Source of the DNA: Calvatia gigantea
Lineage: Eukaryota; Basidiomycota; Agaricomycetes; Agaricales; Lycoperdaceae
Length of the DNA: 64,000 bases
NCBI GenBank assembly: GCA_025093985.1
Contig: JACAAK010000009.1
Span: 2,418,001 to 2,482,000, forward strand
Direction: 5' to 3'
The notes beneath the pieces were generated by a model that saw only the letters and a program-made list of their open reading frames with translations, ran no database searches and was not told the origin of the DNA. Made by a program: the position numbers and the translations under genes. The number at the start of each line of letters is the position of its first letter. Within the stretch, counting starts at the first letter, position 1. Of this stretch, positions 33,408 to 46,009 are shown in pieces.

Positions 33408-36400
33408 ATGCCTTCCAATGACCACCAGAATGTATCAGGTGAAACCGACGGTGGTACGTCAGAGCCCATCATTGGTAGGTCCTTTATCATGGTATAATCC
33501 TGAATCAAACCCTATTCTCAATCTTGCAGACCCTTCCACCAACCACAGCCAAGGGCCACACCAAGACGCGCCTTTCCTAACCCCTCAAAGCCGCTGTCAC
33601 TCCCTCCTTTCAAAGATACTGGGAGATGCGGAACGGTGGCCGCTTGTTTGCGAACTCTCAGAGGACGCTGCTCAGTTCATGGCAGATTACTTGGACATTC
33701 GTATGTCACAGTCAGATATGGTTATGCATACCAGGCTGAAGCTGAAGTGTGGGTGGTTACAGGTTGCTCGCGACGTTAATATCCTTAGTGCTCGTGGGCG
33801 GAGGCGTGCTCTGGCTCTGCTTTACAAGCTTACCAAGTACGCCCAAGTCTTTCCCCAATGCTATCAGCTCAAGGAGGTGGAAACCCGTGGCCAACTTGTC
33901 CGCTGGGGAGGCTATGCCGACATATACAAGGAAAAATACGGGGCTCAGACGGTATGCATCAAGGTCTTTCGTGCGCATGAGAGCTTTATCAGAGTGAGTC
34001 TCTCTCCATGTCGAGTTTTCGCCTGCATAATGGTATCCGGATACTACTAGACTTGTGCGCCCGAGCTGATACTCTGGGCTCATCTTCAGCATAAAAATAT
34101 TCTGCCATTTTACGGAGTATGTCTGCTTGGTGCTGCACCATGTCTTGTTTCGCCATGGATGGAGAAAGGAAATATTCGCGATTACTTGAAGCAATTCCCT
34201 GAGAAACATCGGATGCCTTTCGTGAGTATAGAAAACATATCAAAATCAATTTTGACCTACATAAAATACAATTTCCCTAGATCTTTGATATTCTAGACGG
34301 GCTCTCGCACCTACATGATTTGCAGGTTGTCCATAGTGACCTCAAAGCGGTATTATCCCGGCAAATTTATATTGTGATTTTTTTGATTTTTGTACAGGAA
34401 AATGTTCTTGTCTCGGATGATGAACGGGCTTTAATAACGGACTTTGGGCTATCGTCCATTTCGGCAAATTCGCAACAATTTTTTGCCTCGTGGAATGGAG
34501 GGACTCCGCGTTGGATGGCGCCCGAGCTCCTTACTGCGGATAGCGAGGTCCAGGACCACGAATTTTTGCGATGTCTGGTCGTTCGCTTGTCTTTGCTATG
34601 AGGTGTGAACTATTCTATTCGCCTCTGGACTTATTGAGCAAGTATTTTTTAAGATTTTGACGAACAAAGTGCCATTCTACCAGTACAATGATTATCAGCT
34701 GGGGAGTGCTATGGCGAGAAAGGAAATTCCGCTCGAGCCGGAGTCGGATACTGCTGCTAGTCACAGGGGGATTAACAGCCGACTGTGGGCCTTGTTGGTG
34801 AAGTGCTGGAATTATATACCGGGAGATCGTCCCACCTGCGCAATGCTTCAGGGCTCCATGGCAGCAGTCAAAATTCGGGACGACCGATTGAGGGCGGCAG
34901 TCGGAGTTGAGGCCGGTTCTACCTTCAGGGAAAGATCCAGTGTTGTTGATTATGTACGAATGGAGGAGATTTTACTTCAGGTGAGTGCCGGATGCCTGAC
35001 TTTGACACTCAATCGATCCCGTGTCCCCAATAGATCTCAACATCGTCCCATTCCGCTTTCACTCCGGCGAAAAATAATGTAGAGAGCTTGCTAGAGGTTC
35101 GCAATGGCTTCCTCACTATCTTTTCACTCGGGTTGATACAGCATCCCCCCCAGCCCGAGCCCCGTTTGAAGAATCTTCCTGGCAAATTGCCTGTTGCCAC
35201 CGAGGGCGGACCAGCTCTCCATGTCGAACGCTCTTTTACTCTTCCTACCTTCGCGGAGAGTATGCAGGGCTCCAAGGATTATTCGCCTCCCCAACTGAAA
35301 CCAAGGAGCGCCGAAGAGTGAATTCACAACCCATCTCCTGGAGTGCCGCTTCGGTTTAACTTTCTTTCGGTGATCCTCATCAGAACCTTGTGGCCGAGCG
35401 ACTTGCCGCCCTCCCTACCGCCCGACGACAATGTGGGTATGCCCGCAAGATTAATCGTACCCGTACCTGATCTTTCCGATTGCTAGCCCAGCAAGAATGT
35501 CTCGCTTGAGGGAGTAGGTGGGGGTTCGGTATGTGTTCGACTTGTCAATATGCAATCGCAGGACCTAATCCCTGTGTTCCGGAAAGCCGTCCCACCCAGA
35601 GAAGAGAACATTTCATTTGTGTGAGTTCTCACACAAACAAAACGATCATCCGATGCGGTTTAATGTGTCTTGTATCGTAGCATTGCCGGCAAAACAGGAG
35701 GAGAAAACGAGGTTTCACGACCATCTCCAATGGGACCCATTCAGAAGCCATTCGTCGTCCCAAAAGTCGTGCTAGTGGTCAGGGAAGGACATCGACAAAG
35801 GTCCGAACGTCTCTTAACATGTTGACCCACTCTCAACCAACGGACTGAACGGATTAATTCATCTAGATATCGGACAGCCGGAAGTAGTGTATTCCTTCTC
35901 GCTCTCCACCGTGCATCCCTGACGTCAACTTTTCCTTTCCCTGTTTCAAGTGACAGATCGAGTATATTCACATCGATGTTTGGCAGTCTTGTGAGACGAA
36001 CCTGCGCAATACATTATGGTTGCAGGACTGATTTGTTTTGTAGTTTCGGAAAAGCGCTCCAAGAGACCTGCCATCGCATGCCAGCGGTAGCGTGGATCCT
36101 TCTGTAAGCATAATAGAGAAGGAGGCGTTAAAGCCGGAAGACTATATCATTGTGTGCGCGCAACGACCATTCACTACATGATAGTCCTCATTTTTAAACA
36201 TTTAGTGTTATGGGACCCACAGGTGCCGGAAGGAGTACTGTGAGGATTTGGCTTCCCCCCCTTGTATCCTTGTAATCCGGCTGCTCATGTTTGTTCAGTT
36301 TATTTCAACAGCCACCGGTCGCGATAACGGGGTGGGTCATGGCCTTCAGTCGGCAACCAGTCAAGTTTCGGCTGTTCGAATATCCTCTCCTGGTGCTGCC

Positions 36401-37159
36401 GATGTTGTCCTTGTCGATACTCCTGGGTTCGCTGATACATATACATCGGATCTGCAAATTCTGAAGCTAGCTTCAGATTGGCTTCAAGACACGTATGTAC
36501 TCGATTTCGGTTACCAACCACAGTTGTCCTCACCTCAATTCACGTGTCATGTAGCTACAAAAACGGGATTATATTATCCGGTATCTTGTATCTTCACCGC
36601 ATTTCCGACAATCCCATGGCTGGTACCCCATTAAAGAACTGCCAGTATGTTCAAGAAGCTGTGTGGAGAGGATGGGTTTCGCAAAGTCGCTCTTGTAACA
36701 ACAATGTGGCAGGACGTAGATGAAGATTTCGGCCTTGCTCGGCAGACCGGGCTCCAGTGCGACTACTGGGCAGGGATGGTTAAGGGAGGCTCAAAAATCA
36801 TGCGCTTCGATGGCACGAGAGCATCTGCTTGGAGCATCCTTGATCCTCTTATCGAGCGCGAGTTCGACAAACGCTCCATCCGCATTCAAAAGGAGCTTGT
36901 GGACCTAAGAAAGGATCTACCGGACTACAGCTGCTGGACAGCAGCTTTATGGTCTCATCGAGAAGCTTGTTGAGAAACAGAAGGATGTCTTAGGACGGAC
37001 TGAGGGAGGAACTGAAGAACACAACAGATTCGGCTAGTCATGGATGCACTCGGTGCAGAGTTGAATGAATTACGGAAGGAGAGGGAGAGGGCGATGGCGG
37101 ATATGCGCCAACTGGATTCGTCCATGATTGGGAGATTGCAGAGGCTGTTCCGCCATTAA
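33408..37159 (+). pseudogene. Array copy C-D: TKL kinase, Pro-rich linker, GTPase (decayed)
   Basis: The order is reversed from copies A and B. Exon 1 starts MPSNDHQNVSGETD. The connector CHSLLSKILGDAERWPLVCE leads to the kinase with GGYADIYKEKY, Lys in VCIKVF, VVHSDLKA, ENVLVSDDERALITDFGLSS and RWMAPELL. After DYVRMEEILLQ a linker (HPPQPEPRLKNLPGKLP) splices to a GTPase part with GPTGAGRST (36209-36240), VLVDTPGFADT and KLCGEDGFRKVALVTTMWQD, ending in a coiled coil and RLFRH. Lesions: an extra C at 33700 if the second intron is removed, an extra C near 34557, a TAG at 35484-35486 in the linker, and a frameshift near 36920. The P-loop lysine is arginine. A damaged first P-loop (IAGKTGGENE, 35681-35715) precedes the good one. 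Confidence 0.75.
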
Positions 37160-38060
37160 ATGGCACGGGTCAATCACCCAGCTCGCTGGGTTGGTGTATA
37201 TTCTTCTCATCGTTAGCGTAGTATTTTATCATTGCATCGACGTTGTGAAAGAATGCGGATACAATAATCCCAGTCTCTTGGAGGCGTACGGGATCTGATT
37301 TAGGGCCCACATTTTCTGTGATCTATATTTGTGTACTGATCGCCAGTGGGGTAAGGATCGGAAGGGAGATAGGTCGTAGACATGGAAATAAAAAAAATGA
37401 GGACGCGAGTATAAGACACTTATCGACTACTCGTTGGCAGGCTTCGACACGAGTTTGTCCCCTAGCACTTTGATCAGCCTGGTCTGGGGGGAATTTCCTG
37501 CCCGAGCTACTATCGGGTCAGCGGTGCCTCTGGTACGGCTTGGGGGCCCGCAATGAAAGAAATATAAGGGATCCCAAGTATCTACCAGTAATGCACGGGG
37601 GGATTAGATTGCGACCCAATGTCTGTAATGGGGGACTAACTGTTGGAGGCAACCCCTCGATGTCGGCGGGGGGCTTTGTCTGTGAAGCTCTTTTAGGAGG
37701 ACCCACTATCGATATTTTTGGGGCACTTCAGAAATGGTAAAGGGCTGTAGTTCATCGTGTTAGTGATGACAGTTTGTATTGACCAATCAAGCGTCAAGAC
37801 TGCCTGCCATATTCTCGCGGCGGAAGGCCAAAAGGAACGAGGGATAAGGCAACAACGCGGATCATATATAAATACACTGCCTTTACATACATACAACAGT
37901 TGGGAAAGACACTTGTCCTTGGTGACAGAAATGTGCCCTTACATATAACAGATCGGATCCGTGTGGTAAACCAATAGCAATACATATGGAATTCTTTTTT
38001 TCGGTTTTTCAATCGTTTCTGTGATGTCGGCTCGGGTAAAATCATGCAGGGACCAGATAT
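37160..38060. other. Spacer between copy C-D and IDH pseudogene 1
   Basis: No supported gene. From about 37870 to 38060 the sequence is alignable to 61130-61318, which likewise precedes the 3' end of an IDH pseudogene, so this part belongs to the duplicated unit. Confidence 0.5.
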
Positions 38061-39781
38061 TTAAAGCTTCGCTTCAACACCACGCGCTAGCGAGCTTCTG
38101 CAACTTCGTCTAGTCAAACAAAACATAGTCAATAAATCAATGTCTCCAGAAAATACAACAACGCCAAAACTCACATTGACAGCGTCTATATAGAGGTCCG
38201 TGATCACCCAATAGTTCCCTCTTCACATCCTTCCCATGAATAGCGATCGCCAAATCCTTCATTATAACCCCATCTTCATCAATAGCCTCCACACAAGCCT
38301 TCTTCAAATCCTGACAGAACTGCTTCAAGAGTTCGTTCTTATCAAGCTTGGCCCGGTGTAACAAGTCCCTCGTCCATGCAAAGATCGACGCAACGGGGTT
38401 CGTCGACGTCTCATTGCCCTTTTGCCACTCACGGTAATGGCGGGCGACGGTGCCGTGTGTAGCTTCAGAATCGATGATATCATCGTCGGGTGTGAGAAGC
38501 TTGGAGGTCATCATGCCAAGAGAACCGAAACCTTGAGCGAGGATGTCAGATTACCGTCGTAGTCCTTGGTTGCCCAAATGAAACCACCAGAAGATTGATG
38601 GCTTGAGCGACCATGTCATCAATTAGGCGGTGTTCGTAGTAGATGCCGGCAGCTTCGAATTTGGACTTGTAAGTTCCACGGAAGCGAAGAGAGTTAGGTC
38701 ATGCCCCTTATGTGTGGAGGGATGGACTTACGATTCGTAGATTTCTTGGAAACTATCCTTGAAGCGACCAGCGTACTTTTTAAGGATAATATTCTTGGTG
38801 GACATGAACTGCAGGCGGGTATGAGCCGAGGTTTCTGGAATATTGGAAGAGATGACGTACAAGGACCATTTTCTTCGCAAGAGCCATCTTGAAAGATGCA
38901 TGAGCAAATCCTGTAATAGACTGAACCGCCACGTAGCAACAGTTAACTCAGATGATGACAAGTCCTATCGCGAGAAAAGCACGCACCTCATTAGTATTGT
39001 ACATGCTCATAGCGATACCAGGTCCCTCGAAGTTATATACGTTTAGACAGGTGGGGGCAGAACCGTCCTGGGGGTATATACGAGCTGGAGCTTTCCAGGT
39101 CCAGGAACAAGATAGTCGGTCGATTGGTACTGCACTTCTTGCTAGTAAAACCCCTTTAACTCACGACGGAAGGTGGGGGAGCACACCTGGTCACCAAGGG
39201 TGTGACGCCCGGTAGCGATTGGCTTGATCCATCATGGGGTAGGTCGGGGGATATGTTTGAGAATGATGGGCTCGCGAAAAACTGTGCCCCCGAGGATGTT
39301 GCGAATCTAACAGAACTGGTGTCAACGCAACTCACACATAGTCGGAGGTCGGAGGTAACATACAGTGCCATTAGGGCTCCTCTACATCTCCTTGAGGTTG
39401 AATTCTTTTCACGCGATCCTCATCTGGGGTGATGGTTGCACATTTGATGTCGACCTTGTACTTCTGGATGGCATGGCCAGTATCGACTGTGACCTGGTCA
39501 TTGGTCTAATCCCGGCGGAAGAAGAGAAGAATCAGACAATCAGCGGCTTCATAAAGTTCAGAGAAAAACACGGACCTAGTTACGGTACTCCAATCCCAGA
39601 TCGTAGTACTCGATGTCGAGTTTAAGGTACGGGAGAATGAGCTGAAGCGGAGTAAGTCTGCAAATTAGGGATAGTAAAGGAGGTATTGTACCTCCTCACG
39701 GATCTTCTTCCAGATGATTCTGGTCATCTCATCGCCATCCAGCTCGATGAAGGTATTCTTGACAACAATCTTGTCGACCAT
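38061..39781 (-). pseudogene. NADP-dependent isocitrate dehydrogenase pseudogene 1
   Basis: Nearly the whole gene is present antisense to the array. It shows [89 protein letters not shown], then [35 protein letters not shown] and [20 protein letters not shown]. It has several frame breaks: an extra A at RVK/EFNL, a one-base loss after AQAI, a seven-base loss at KDYDG, and an extra base after KRE near 38209. A stop (TAA) closes the mutated EATHGT frame upstream. Intact enzyme makes NADPH while oxidising isocitrate to 2-oxoglutarate. Confidence 0.85.
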
Positions 39782-40261
39782 GCCTCTATCTGCAGTCAGG
39801 AGAGGATAAGGAAATAAGCAAGTAAGCAGGTTGAAGAATGAAAGAATCAGGAGTCAGTGCGAGCGCGAGAAAGATTAACGAAGGGGCGGGCCCCTGTCAC
39901 GCCTGATGACGACAAGCTGAAGGGTATTAGGCCTAAACAGGTAAAGTGGGTACCCACATTGCATCGAGGAAGACGAAAAAGGACGTGATCCTCCAGGGGA
40001 TGCTAGAGTATGCGAGAAAGCACGGAGGTTGCGAGTTCGAGCTACCCACATTGTATGCCGGGTTGGAAAAAAACCAAAACCTTCAAGGTTCAAACGCCAA
40101 CGGGAAGCAACACCTGTGAAACATCCTCGTGTTTATCGGCTGTGGATGTGACACCATCTCAGGGCCACAGAAATTCGGGGGTGGATTGGTCGACTGGTCG
40201 TGGTCATGGTGCAGGAGTAAGAGGACGATCAGCACAGTTGGTGGTACTCTGAGGCTTTCCC
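39782..40261. other. Spacer with dispersed repeat R2 (copy 2)
   Basis: The 39850-40110 part is alignable to 55140-55400 and 62830-63085, the spacers to the right of the other IDH remnants. Repeat R2 (GGATTGGTCGACTGGTCGTG) lies at about 40170-40261. No gene. Confidence 0.55.
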
Positions 40262-40556
40262 ACGACACCAACAGCCAGAGGCTACTTGGTTTATTGCTCT
40301 TGAACTCACCAAGGCTCCTGGCGCCAGGTGATATTTAGAAGAGAGGCAACTATGAGAGAAGCCGCAGCTAACCCATTACAGGGCGTAGAAAGTTGGACTT
40401 GAGGCAGTGAGGCGTCTTGAAGCAGTTCCTGGTGCGTGGTACTCGCGTGGTACACCAAAGCCTTCTGAAGTTCAAGCGCCAATAATTGACGCTCTCGTCC
40501 TCTCCTCGACTCCATACACATCCTCTGTTAACAGTGCTAGACGTTGAGGGGTTCCA
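40262..40556 (+). promoter_or_regulatory. Conserved upstream block of kinase copy E
   Basis: Homologous to 33121-33407 with the same landmarks up to the start codon at 40557. Dispersed repeat R2 abuts its left side. Confidence 0.6.
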
Positions 40557-42017
40557 ATGCTCACCAATAACCATCAAACTATGTCGGGTGGGGCCGATAG
40601 TGGTACGTCTAATTTACCAGGATGAGCAGAATCAGAGCTAATCACTATGATCCTTGATCATGGCATAATCCTGATTCGCCCCTTTCCTCAACCTCGCAGA
40701 CCCTCCCACCAACCACAGCCAAGGGCCACACCAAGATGCGCCTTTCCCCACTCTTCAAAGCCGTTGCCACTCCCTTCTTTCAAAGATACTAGGAGATACG
40801 GAACACTGGCCGTTTGTTTGCAAACTCTCAGAGGACGCTGCCCAGTTAATGGCAAATTACTTGGACATTGTATGTCACGGTCTGACACAGTTATGCATAC
40901 CAGGTTGAAGCTGAAGTGTGGTGGTTACAGGTTGCTCGCGACGTTAATATCCTTAGTGCTCGTGGGCGGAGGCGTGCTCTGGCTCTGCTTTACAAGCTTG
41001 CCAAGTCTGCCCAAGTCTTTCCACAACATTACCAGCTCACGGAGGTGGAATTCCATGGCCAACCTGTAAGCTGGGGAGGCTTTGCTGATATATACAAGGA
41101 AAAATACAGGGATCAAGTGGTATGCATCAAGGTCTTTCGTGTGCATGAGCGTTTTATCCGAGTGAGTCTCTCTCCAGATCGGGGTTTTTGCCTGGGTAAC
41201 ATAGTGGTATCCGGATACTATTAGACTTGTGCGCCCGAGCTGACACTATGGGCTCATCTTCAGCATAAAAATGTTCTGCCATTCTACGGAACATGTCTGT
41301 TCGGTACTGCACCATGCCTGGTTTCACCATGGATGGAGAAAGGAAATGTTCGCGACTACTTGAAGCGATACCCTGAAAAACCTCGGTTGCCTTTCGTGAG
41401 TCTGGAAAGTATGCCAGAATTATTTTTGGCCTGCATTTCATACATATCCCCTAGATCATTGATATTCTTGACGGGCTCTCGTATCTACATAGTTTGCAGA
41501 TTGTCCATAGTGACCTCAAAGCGGTATTATTTCTGCAATTCATGTTGTGACTTTTCTGATCTTCGTCCAGGAAAATATTCTCGTTTCGGATGATGAACAT
41601 GGTTTAATAACAGACTTTGGGCTATCATCCATTTCTGCAACTTCACAACAAATGTTCGTCTCATCGAACGGGGGGACCCGACACTGGATGGCACCCGAGC
41701 TGCTTACTGCGCATGACATTGACGAGGTTCGGGCCACGAAGTTTTGTGATATTTGGTCGTTCGCGTGTCTGTGCTACGAGGTGCGAACTTTCGGCTCGCT
41801 TCTGGAACCATTGATCAAGCATTCTTAAAGGATTTTGACGAACAAAACGCCATTCTACCAATATAACGTTCCTGGGGTGGTGAGAGCTATGACGAGGAAG
41901 GAAATACCGCTCGGACCGGAGTCGGATACTGCTGGTGGTCGCGAAGGGGTCGACGACCGACTGTGGGCCCTGTTGGTGAAGTGCTGGAATTACACACCCG
42001 AAGATCGCCCCACCTGC

Positions 42018-42107
42018 GAAATGCTTCAGGACTCTATCGCAGCGATCGAAATTTGGGATGACCGATTGTGGGCGGCGGCCAGGGTCGAGACCAGTTCTGC
42101 CTTTAGG
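42018..42107 (+). repeat. 90-bp duplicated kinase exon segment, first copy
   Basis: The segment beginning GAAATGCTTCAGGACTCTAT recurs, identical by eye, at 42640-42729, 622 bp downstream. Between them are 532 bases unrelated to the array. After the first copy the frame ends at once (NALAIP then stop); after the second copy the normal exon continues (ERTNARVDYVRTE). Confidence 0.9.
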
Positions 42108-42639
42108 AATGCCCTAGCCATACCTTAGTGAGGCTGATCTCCCGATGTGTACCCGGTTCAAACAGCCGCAGCATAGTTCAAGCGGCTGGAGGTCATGAGT
42201 CTGAAGCACTAGCGAACTGGGAAGTGCAATGTAGGTGAGCACGAAACTATACGACTACGAATGTAACAGACTTAACGCCCGCTCCGACGCATGCACAGGG
42301 GTTGAGGTTTCGTGGGAATAAAGTATTGACGTGATAACAGAGGTGGGATTGAATAAGAGGGAACACGGGGTGCCGGTAAATCTGGCTCTCCCGAAGAAGT
42401 GGAATTGGGGAAATTTCGTAGAAAACAAGGTCTTGCTCTACACGGAGCCTTTGTGGCCCTAACCACAAGCGGTCCTCAGTCTATTTAACAGTGGCCCGAC
42501 AGACCCGAGAATACCACCGGTAAAAGAACCACTGTCCCTTGTTTAACAAATGTTTCGAATACCTGAGCTTGCGGGATCCCCCTTAGCCAAAGACTTGTAC
42601 GACGCTGGTGATACGAATACGGAGATGGCCTGAGGCCTG

Positions 42640-42729
42640 GAAATGCTTCAGGACTCTATCGCAGCGATCGAAATTTGGGATGACCGATTGTGGGCGGCGG
42701 CCAGGGTCGAGACCAGTTCTGCCTTTAGG
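42640..42729 (+). repeat. 90-bp duplicated kinase exon segment, second copy
   Basis: Second copy of 42018-42107. It is continuous with the authentic exon end and with the target site of the retrotransposon, so this copy keeps the original right flank while the first keeps the left flank. Confidence 0.9.
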
Positions 42730-42768
42730 GAAAGAACCAATGCCAGGGTTGATTATGTACGAACGGAG

Positions 42769-43310
42769 TGTTGAATCTCGCTCCGTACCACTATGTTGGT
42801 TCAGTCTATTTATAGCTGAAACGGGGTTCGAGTATTTCACCTTCAGAGGGTCGATAATAACGGACACTATTATGGACTACGCATGTAGGATACCGCACAG
42901 TAAGTAGCAGGTAGATACTACGCATGGAACCTTCTAGTACATGCGGACATGCACAGTATGCTCCAATTATGCTACTGGTAGTTAGACCTCACCCGTATAA
43001 GGGTTTAGAGTGCACAGACCAGGGATATTAGTATATATACCCTATGTAGCATTGTAGTATGTAATCCTTTTGGATACGCCTTCAGGCGTAAGACACTATG
43101 TCTTCTCTCCTCTACGCTAGCTTCTTTAAGCACCGCTTCCCTTCTCCTCAAGACTCTCTGAGCACGCTGGTATAAGCAGGACTTTGTCCGCTACCATGCG
43201 CCTCTCCTACTGGACCGTCTCCCGGATGAATACGACTACCCTCCACCGCTGACGCCTACACGCTTAGGTAGTGTGAACTTATATTGGGATGTCTACTCGT
43301 TCTCTCAACA
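42769..43310 (+). repeat. 5' LTR of the 9.8-kb element
   Basis: Starts TGTTGAATCTCGC and ends GTTCTCTCAACA. It has a TATATATACC stretch near 43033 that may be the promoter. The primer site follows at once. Confidence 0.92.
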
Positions 43311-43325
43311 GGTTATGGGCCCTGA
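43311..43325 (+). other. Half-tRNA primer binding site
   Basis: GGTTATGGGCCCTGA abuts the 5' LTR. Its first 12 bases equal those of the site at 10867-10881, so the two copia-type elements share the initiator-Met anticodon-arm priming mode. Confidence 0.8.
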
Positions 43326-43712
43326 CCGCCGCTCACTCGGACCGCGTTAGCAACGCTGGTAGAGTTTGAGGAGGCTACGGTCGCTTTCAACCTGGGAGAC
43401 AGTGGTGCCTTTGGTCCACTTGATACCCTGTCTAACCCATGTTGTGAACGTGTGCACTACGCACAGCAGTCCTACAGTAAGGGACAAAACCGTTCCAATG
43501 TTTTGAACTTCTCAGAAGATCAGCTCATATCTCAAGGACTACTGTGGCTGTGCACTTCCTAATTTAATTGTAGATAGTCCAGTATCTTATCTAATCATAT
43601 GCAAAGTATGATTATGTAATCCTTTGTTTTAGGGGAGTTATTAATTAATTAATATTTTAAGTGCATTGGAACAGTTTTGTCCCTCTTGAAATTTATATAC
43701 AAAATGGGTATT

Positions 43713-44512
43713 CTAGTACCTGGTATAAGCTCCCTTGGCCTGTAAAACTGCCTGGACCCTCCTAGGCATACTCTCTATCAGATTCTGACACACTTCTGGT
43801 TCTATGTCATCCCACTCCTTTTGTATCCTCTCCCATAGGGTATTCATGCTATCAGGAGGAGTATCATACTCTCCCAGCTTATTCTTGAGGTGAGTCCAGA
43901 GATGTTCAATGGGATTAAGGTCTGGAGACTGTGGGGGCCATACCATAACCTCCAATTCAGACTCATCTAGCCAGTTTGTAGCCTTTTTGCTCTTGTGTTT
44001 GGGGTCATTGTCCTGTTGGAAGACCATATCCTCCTCATTCTTCCCATACCACCTGATGCTCCTCTTTAGTTCATCCCCCAAAATTTGAACATAAAGGTCA
44101 GCATCCATCTTCCCTTCAATTTTAGTGGCAAACCCCACTCCATCCCACAGCATACAACCCCAGATCATCACATTTCCTCCACCAAACTTGACTGTTCCCT
44201 CAACCAATCTATCATTCAGCCCCTCTCCTGCCTTTTTCCATACCCAAACCCTTCCATCTGATCCAAACCGATTGATTTTGGACTCATCTGTCCAAATAAC
44301 CCTCTTCCAGTCCTCCAGGGTCCAGTTAACATGTGCTTCTGCCCACTCCAACCTTTTCTCCTATGGACCAGCTAAGTTTAGGTCGTTTTCCGCTTGACTA
44401 CAGCCTTCATTCCAGCTCCTCTGAGTGCCCTGCGCACTGTTTTGGTGATACAGGCTGGGCATAACATTTTGAAGTGATTTGGTGACTTGGGAGGCATTGT
44501 CAGCCTGCGAGA
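43713..44512 (-). pseudogene. Tc1-type transposase, catalytic part (DD34E)
   Basis: The frame at 43713-44351 gives RLEWAEAHVNWT just upstream and then IWTDESKINRFGSDGRVW, VMIWGCMLWDGVG, VFQQDNDPKHKSKKAT and QSPDLNPIEHLWTHL, ending GAYTRY. The second aspartate and the glutamate are separated by 34 residues, as in Tc1 transposases. Further upstream to 44512 the protein continues (ADNASQVTKSLQNVM, KAVVKRK) but with at least two frame breaks and stops. The N-terminal part lies beyond the captured insert. Confidence 0.88.
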
Positions 44513-44514
44513 CG

Positions 44515-46007
44515 TGGACAGGGGGGGACATGGTTTGGGTCTTGCACGAGCGAATCAGCACCTGAGGGTCCAGTTCCACTCCTGAAGGTGACGTCGAAGT
44601 GGTTCTCGTCTATCCCTGGGTTCGACGAATCACAATCCGATTACAATACTCCAGACATTTCAAAGGGAAAAGAAGTGAGTCGTGTGCCCGCCTGTTCCTC
44701 GCCAATCTTTGTTTGTCAGGGGCGACAAGAAATCCTTCATGGCATCCTTACCTTCATCGAATTCACAACCATGGCCGTACGCCCTTGAGGAACTTGAAGG
44801 TTTCGAGAAATTTGTGGGCCACATGCGTGCAGTCTGTGTTATGTTACGACGATGTGGGACGAGTTAAATGACAAGAAATGGAAATCTCGTAAGAGGACTC
44901 ATTCCAGCTTTTGGGCCCCGATGTTAAGCGAGGGTCAAGTACAGAACGCTACGGGAACACTGAGGAATCAGCATGGCATATCCTCAGCGCTTCCGGCACC
45001 CCAAAGAGCAGCTGGCGGCGGTTCGCTGCAAAAGGAGATGGTAAAACACAATAGGCGCTCCCCAGTACCCGCGGGGCAAGAGCTCTTGCAAAATCGACGA
45101 GCTTGACAAGATTCGAAAATCATTGTGCGCACTCTCAAAAAGCAGATCAACAGGTCGGGGACGGACGAGGATGTTGTAAGTTGCTGCAGGACGAGTATCG
45201 TGGTCTTGAACGGGAGGTGCACAGCGATGCAGGTTGTGGGGCTGAAGATACCAGTCCCAAAGGTTCCTCAAGTATGAGCGTTAAGGCCCATACCTAGCAC
45301 CTCACTCTTGATTGGAGTTTTACCTGTACTGACCAACAATCCATTTTGGTAAAGCAGACATACGGTGGTAATCGAAATGTTTCATAGTCTCAAGTCATAG
45401 AGAGTAAGTTAAAGGATACCCCCGGTGAATGGGACCCTTATATAACATTGCATCATGTGCAACCAATTGCAATACACGAAGTCTTTTTCGGTTTCAATGT
45501 TTTGTGTTGTGTGGGAAATTCAAGGGATCCGAAATTCAAAGTTGTTCACACAGCCACTGGCTTTTCTGCAATTCGATATAACTAACAAGTAATAAACGAA
45601 CTCAAGCACACTGCTAGAAGTCGTTCTGCTTCTAAAGGTCCAAACCGAGTTTCCCCTAATGTTACCATGATGCAACCCCAAATCTTGTCTGCACCTCATC
45701 AAAGCTCCCACACGCCTTATCAATCCGAAGGTTTTCACGGCCCGTTCGATCAAGCTACCCGTGCAATAGCCCCTCGTCATGAAATGACACTGGTTTCGAC
45801 GTCTTCACTCTGCCTCTAGTAATTGATGAATGTCCGTCCGGCTCACTATTCCCGTCCGTGTAGGCTAGAGCATAAGCCGGAGGCCAACCTTGAGCTGGTG
45901 TCTTGGAGTCACGGTAGTTCAATCCGCCAGACGAAACCAAAAGCTTTCCTGGCTTGGCACCATTCTCATTAGGAGCCGTATAGGCCGTGCTTCAATTTGA
46001 CTGAGAT
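44515..46007 (+). pseudogene. Captured gene fragment(s) inside the transposase
   Basis: From 44515 to about 45520 the sequence is a diverged copy of the GTPase part and 3' flank of array copy H (60178 to about 61260). It shares GDVEVVL, TGTAGNPS-type damaged stretches, LNDKKWKSRKR against LNDEETGNRRE, and an intron (GTGAGTCG to TTTGTCAG, about 44674-44719) that is still present. So it moved as DNA, not as cDNA. From about 45755 to 45940 on the minus strand lies a second open segment (SGGLNYRDSKTPAQGWPPAY) from a gene I do not recognise. The trinucleotide ACG stands at both junctions. Confidence 0.75.
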
Positions 46008-46009
46008 TA

